Source: Pseudomonas gingeri (GTDB lineage Bacteria > Pseudomonadota > Gammaproteobacteria > Pseudomonadales > Pseudomonadaceae). From it: DNA of 64,000 nt. Of the stretch, positions 62,329 to 64,000 are shown in pieces. Position numbers and translations under genes: made by a program. The stretch spans positions 62,001-126,000 of the forward strand of contig NZ_JACAQA010000002.1 in assembly GCF_013385425.1 (NCBI RefSeq), given 5' to 3'. Below the pieces are notes generated by a model, which was not told where the DNA came from, searched no databases, and saw only the letters and a program-made list of their open reading frames with translations. Numbering within the stretch: position 1 is the stretch's first letter; the number at the start of each line of letters is the position of its first letter.

Positions 62329-62347
62329 TGCCTTTCTTATCAAGGCA
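62329..62347. promoter_or_regulatory. Inverted repeat in the EamA/Lrp gap
   Basis: TGCCTT-N7-AAGGCA lies 29 bp upstream of the Lrp start and about 98 bp from the EamA start. It could be the operator of the Lrp protein, but the family consensus is loose. Confidence 0.35.
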
Positions 62348-62376
62348 ATTTTAGCGATTGACCTAACGAGACCGCC

Positions 62377-62814
62377 ATGACTGACGAAATCGACCACTTA
62401 TTGATCAGCGCCCTGATGAGCGACTCACGGCGTTCGCTCAAGGCTCTTGCGCAGGTCAGCGGGCTGTCCTCGCCCAGCGTCGCGGAACGCTTGCGCCGGT
62501 TGGAAGAACGCGGCGTGATCAAGGGCTACACCGTCGATGTGGAACCCAAATCCTTCGGCTACCTGTTGCAGGCCATCGTGCGTATTCGCCCCCTGCCCGG
62601 CCAGTTGCAGGAAGTGGAACGACAGATCCAGGCGATTCCCCAGTTCACCGAATGCGACAAGGTCACCGGCGACGATTGTTTTATCGCCCGTTTACATGTC
62701 CGCGATATGGAGCAGCTCGATACGCTGCTGGACCGACTCAACCATCACGCCGAAACCAACACCGCCATCGTCAAGAAGACACCGATCAAGCGCCGCTTGC
62801 CGCCGATGACCTGA
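62377..62814 (+). CDS. Lrp/AsnC-family transcriptional regulator
   Basis: A 145-residue Lrp-type regulator. The N-terminal HTH contains LLISALMSDSRRSLKALAQV with SGLSSPSVAERLRRLEERGV, followed by the RAM/AsnC ligand domain (TECDKVTGDDCFIARLHVRD). It probably binds an amino acid and controls the divergent EamA exporter. GAG lies six bases before the ATG. Confidence 0.9.
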   Translation: MTDEIDHLLISALMSDSRRSLKALAQVSGLSSPSVAERLRRLEERGVIKGYTVDVEPKSFGYLLQAIVRIRPLPGQLQEVERQIQAIPQFTECDKVTGDDCFIARLHVRDMEQLDTLLDRLNHHAETNTAIVKKTPIKRRLPPMT

Positions 62815-63054
62815 GATAATCCGTTCAACCCCGCGCCTCTGCGCAAAAACACAACGCGTCGTCGGGAAATACGCCATCAAACAGGTCGCCATACGGACTT
62901 GAAATGGCGGAGGTACACACTCGGCACGCTATAAGAAATCGCCCACGCCCCGATAGGCCGAAACCTTCAACACACGTGGGGGCCCAACGGCTGGCGAAGG
63001 CCCACCGCTGGGTTATCATTCACCCATCACCCCTTATCCATCGGATACCCTCCC

Positions 63055-64000
63055 ATGCCCACTCTTACCCAAGCCGCCCCCGCCCGAGGCTGGTCGCTCT
63101 GGTGGAAACCATTGCTGTTTCTCGCCGTCGCCGCCATCGGCCTGTACTACGTCAAATGGTCGCCCTATTACGCCAAGGCCTTCGTCGCCGCCGACAGTCA
63201 CAGCATCGGCGCCTCGATCATCAACGACAACCCGGCCTCGCCGGTCGCCGCCGCGCTGGCCTACGCCCAGGTGTACTTCCTGGCGATCTGGAAAGCCGCG
63301 GTACTGGCAGTGATCCTCGGCTCGCTGCTGCAAGTGCTGATTCCCCGCGACTGGCTGTTGCGCCTGTTCGGGCGCGCCGGTTTCGCTTCGACCCTGCGCG
63401 GTGGCCTGTTCGCCCTGCCCGGCATGATGTGTTCGTGCTGCGCGGCACCGGTAGCGGCCGGGATGCGTCGACAGAACGTCTCGGTGGGCGCGGCGCTGGC
63501 GTTCTGGATCGCCAACCCGGTGCTCAACCCGGCGACCCTGGTGTTCATGGGCTTCGTGCTGGGCTGGGGCTTTACCGCGATTCGCCTGGTGGCGGGCCTG
63601 GTGCTGGTACTGGGGGTTTCGCTGGTGGCACAACGGGTCGCCCGTCCGGAAACCTTGCCGGAAGCGGCGGTGGAAGCCGTGGTCGATGCCAGCAGCCCGG
63701 ACCAGAGCAGCTTTATGGCACGCTGGGGCAAGACCCTGTGGCAACTGTTCTGGACCACCATCCCGATCTATATCCTGGCGGTGCTGTTGCTGGGCGCGGC
63801 GCGGGTCTGGCTGTTTCCCCATGTGGATGGCGCCATGGGCAACAGCCTGCTGTGGCTGGTACCGCTGGCGATTATCGGAACCTTGTTCGTGATCCCGACG
63901 GCGGCCGAGATTCCCATCGTGCAGACCATGATGACCCTGGGCCTGGGCACCGCGCCGGCCGTGGCACTGCTGCTGACCCTGCCGAGCATCAGCCTGCCGT
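63055..64000 (+). CDS. Permease of the SO_0444/YraQ (DUF318) type, 3' end cut by window
   Basis: The frame opens at ATG 63055 (MPTLTQAAPARGW) and remains open to the window end, 315 codons. It has about eight hydrophobic segments. The GMMCSCCAAPVAAGM motif with clustered Cys, FWIANPVLNPATLVFMGF and the IPTAAEIPIVQTMM segment are typical of this permease family, which is implicated in heavy-metal or arsenical efflux. The CSCC motif is a likely metal site. The C-terminus and any partner genes lie outside the window. No other gene was found between the Lrp stop and this start. Confidence 0.82.
   Translation, partial: MPTLTQAAPARGWSLWWKPLLFLAVAAIGLYYVKWSPYYAKAFVAADSHSIGASIINDNPASPVAAALAYAQVYFLAIWKAAVLAVILGSLLQVLIPRDWLLRLFGRAGFASTLRGGLFALPGMMCSCCAAPVAAGMRRQNVSVGAALAFWIANPVLNPATLVFMGFVLGWGFTAIRLVAGLVLVLGVSLVAQRVARPETLPEAAVEAVVDASSPDQSSFMARWGKTLWQLFWTTIPIYILAVLLLGAARVWLFPHVDGAMGNSLLWLVPLAIIGTLFVIPTAAEIPIVQTMMTLGLGTAPAVALLLTLPSISLP

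Noticed and set aside
1..64000. tRNA, rRNA, CRISPR arrays, insertion sequences, prophage or integrase
   Set aside because: None was seen by eye; no cloverleaf, regular spacer array or transposase-like frame could be supported.

Overview
The window reads as chromosomal DNA of a fluorescent-group Pseudomonas. It is GC-rich with strong third-position bias. It has tight ATGA-coupled operons, a REP/REPIN-type hairpin typical of P. fluorescens relatives, and a type VI secretion (T6SS) locus in the gene order of the P. aeruginosa H2 cluster. All identifications come from reading the sequence and comparing with remembered families; no search was run.

Layout. 1-1870 (+): the end of an acyl-CoA dehydrogenase and a D-2-hydroxyacid dehydrogenase. 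1867-18883 (-): one compact T6SS operon, tssA-B-C-E-F-G, a sigma-54 activator, a 46-residue lipoprotein, an FHA protein, tssJ-K-L-M, and a PP2C phosphatase/Ser-Thr kinase pair. No clpV (tssH) lies inside it, although an H2-type cluster would normally carry one between tssG and the activator. 18884-19398 is AT-rich intergenic DNA. 19399-32299 is a mosaic of accessory metabolic, transport and signalling genes. It holds two DHA2 drug-type MFS exporters, an MHYT-GGDEF-EAL c-di-GMP protein, a LysR regulator beside a DUF336 protein, a MerR/old-yellow-enzyme pair with a long-spacer promoter, a PLD-like enzyme, a DUF1275 membrane protein, a patatin and a GST. 32458-37931 (+): a three-gene operon of an FAD L-amino-acid-oxidase-like flavoenzyme, a thiamine-diphosphate 2-oxoacid decarboxylase and an exported TPR protein. 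37928-38780 (-): two tandem paralogous lipoproteins. 39000-44779 (+): an RND-MFP-OMF efflux operon.

45189-53744 (+) is an orphan T6SS effector island: hcp, vgrG, a DUF4123 adaptor, a 1572-residue Rhs toxin and a small immunity gene. The Rhs C-terminus carries an R...STS...ExE signature of an ADP-ribosyltransferase. The toxin tip and immunity gene are much richer in A+T than the Rhs core, as expected for an exchangeable module. A sigma-54-like element and a palindrome precede hcp, which suggests control by the activator of the main T6SS cluster.

53888-64000: rhodanese and a divergent GlxA/AraC regulator, a LysE exporter, a flavin reductase, an adaptive-response pair (2OG-Fe(II) oxygenase and Ada) whose two promoters carry the same Ada-box geometry, an AEC carrier, a divergent TetR/SDR pair with two operators, a divergent EamA exporter/Lrp regulator pair, and the start of a metal-type permease cut by the window end.

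Most novel-looking: the Rhs ADP-ribosyltransferase and its immunity gene; the missing clpV; an Ada protein that lost three of four zinc cysteines yet sits beside two conserved Ada boxes; the oxidase/decarboxylase/TPR operon; and a DUF336 gene whose signal peptide is out of frame by one base in a T run.
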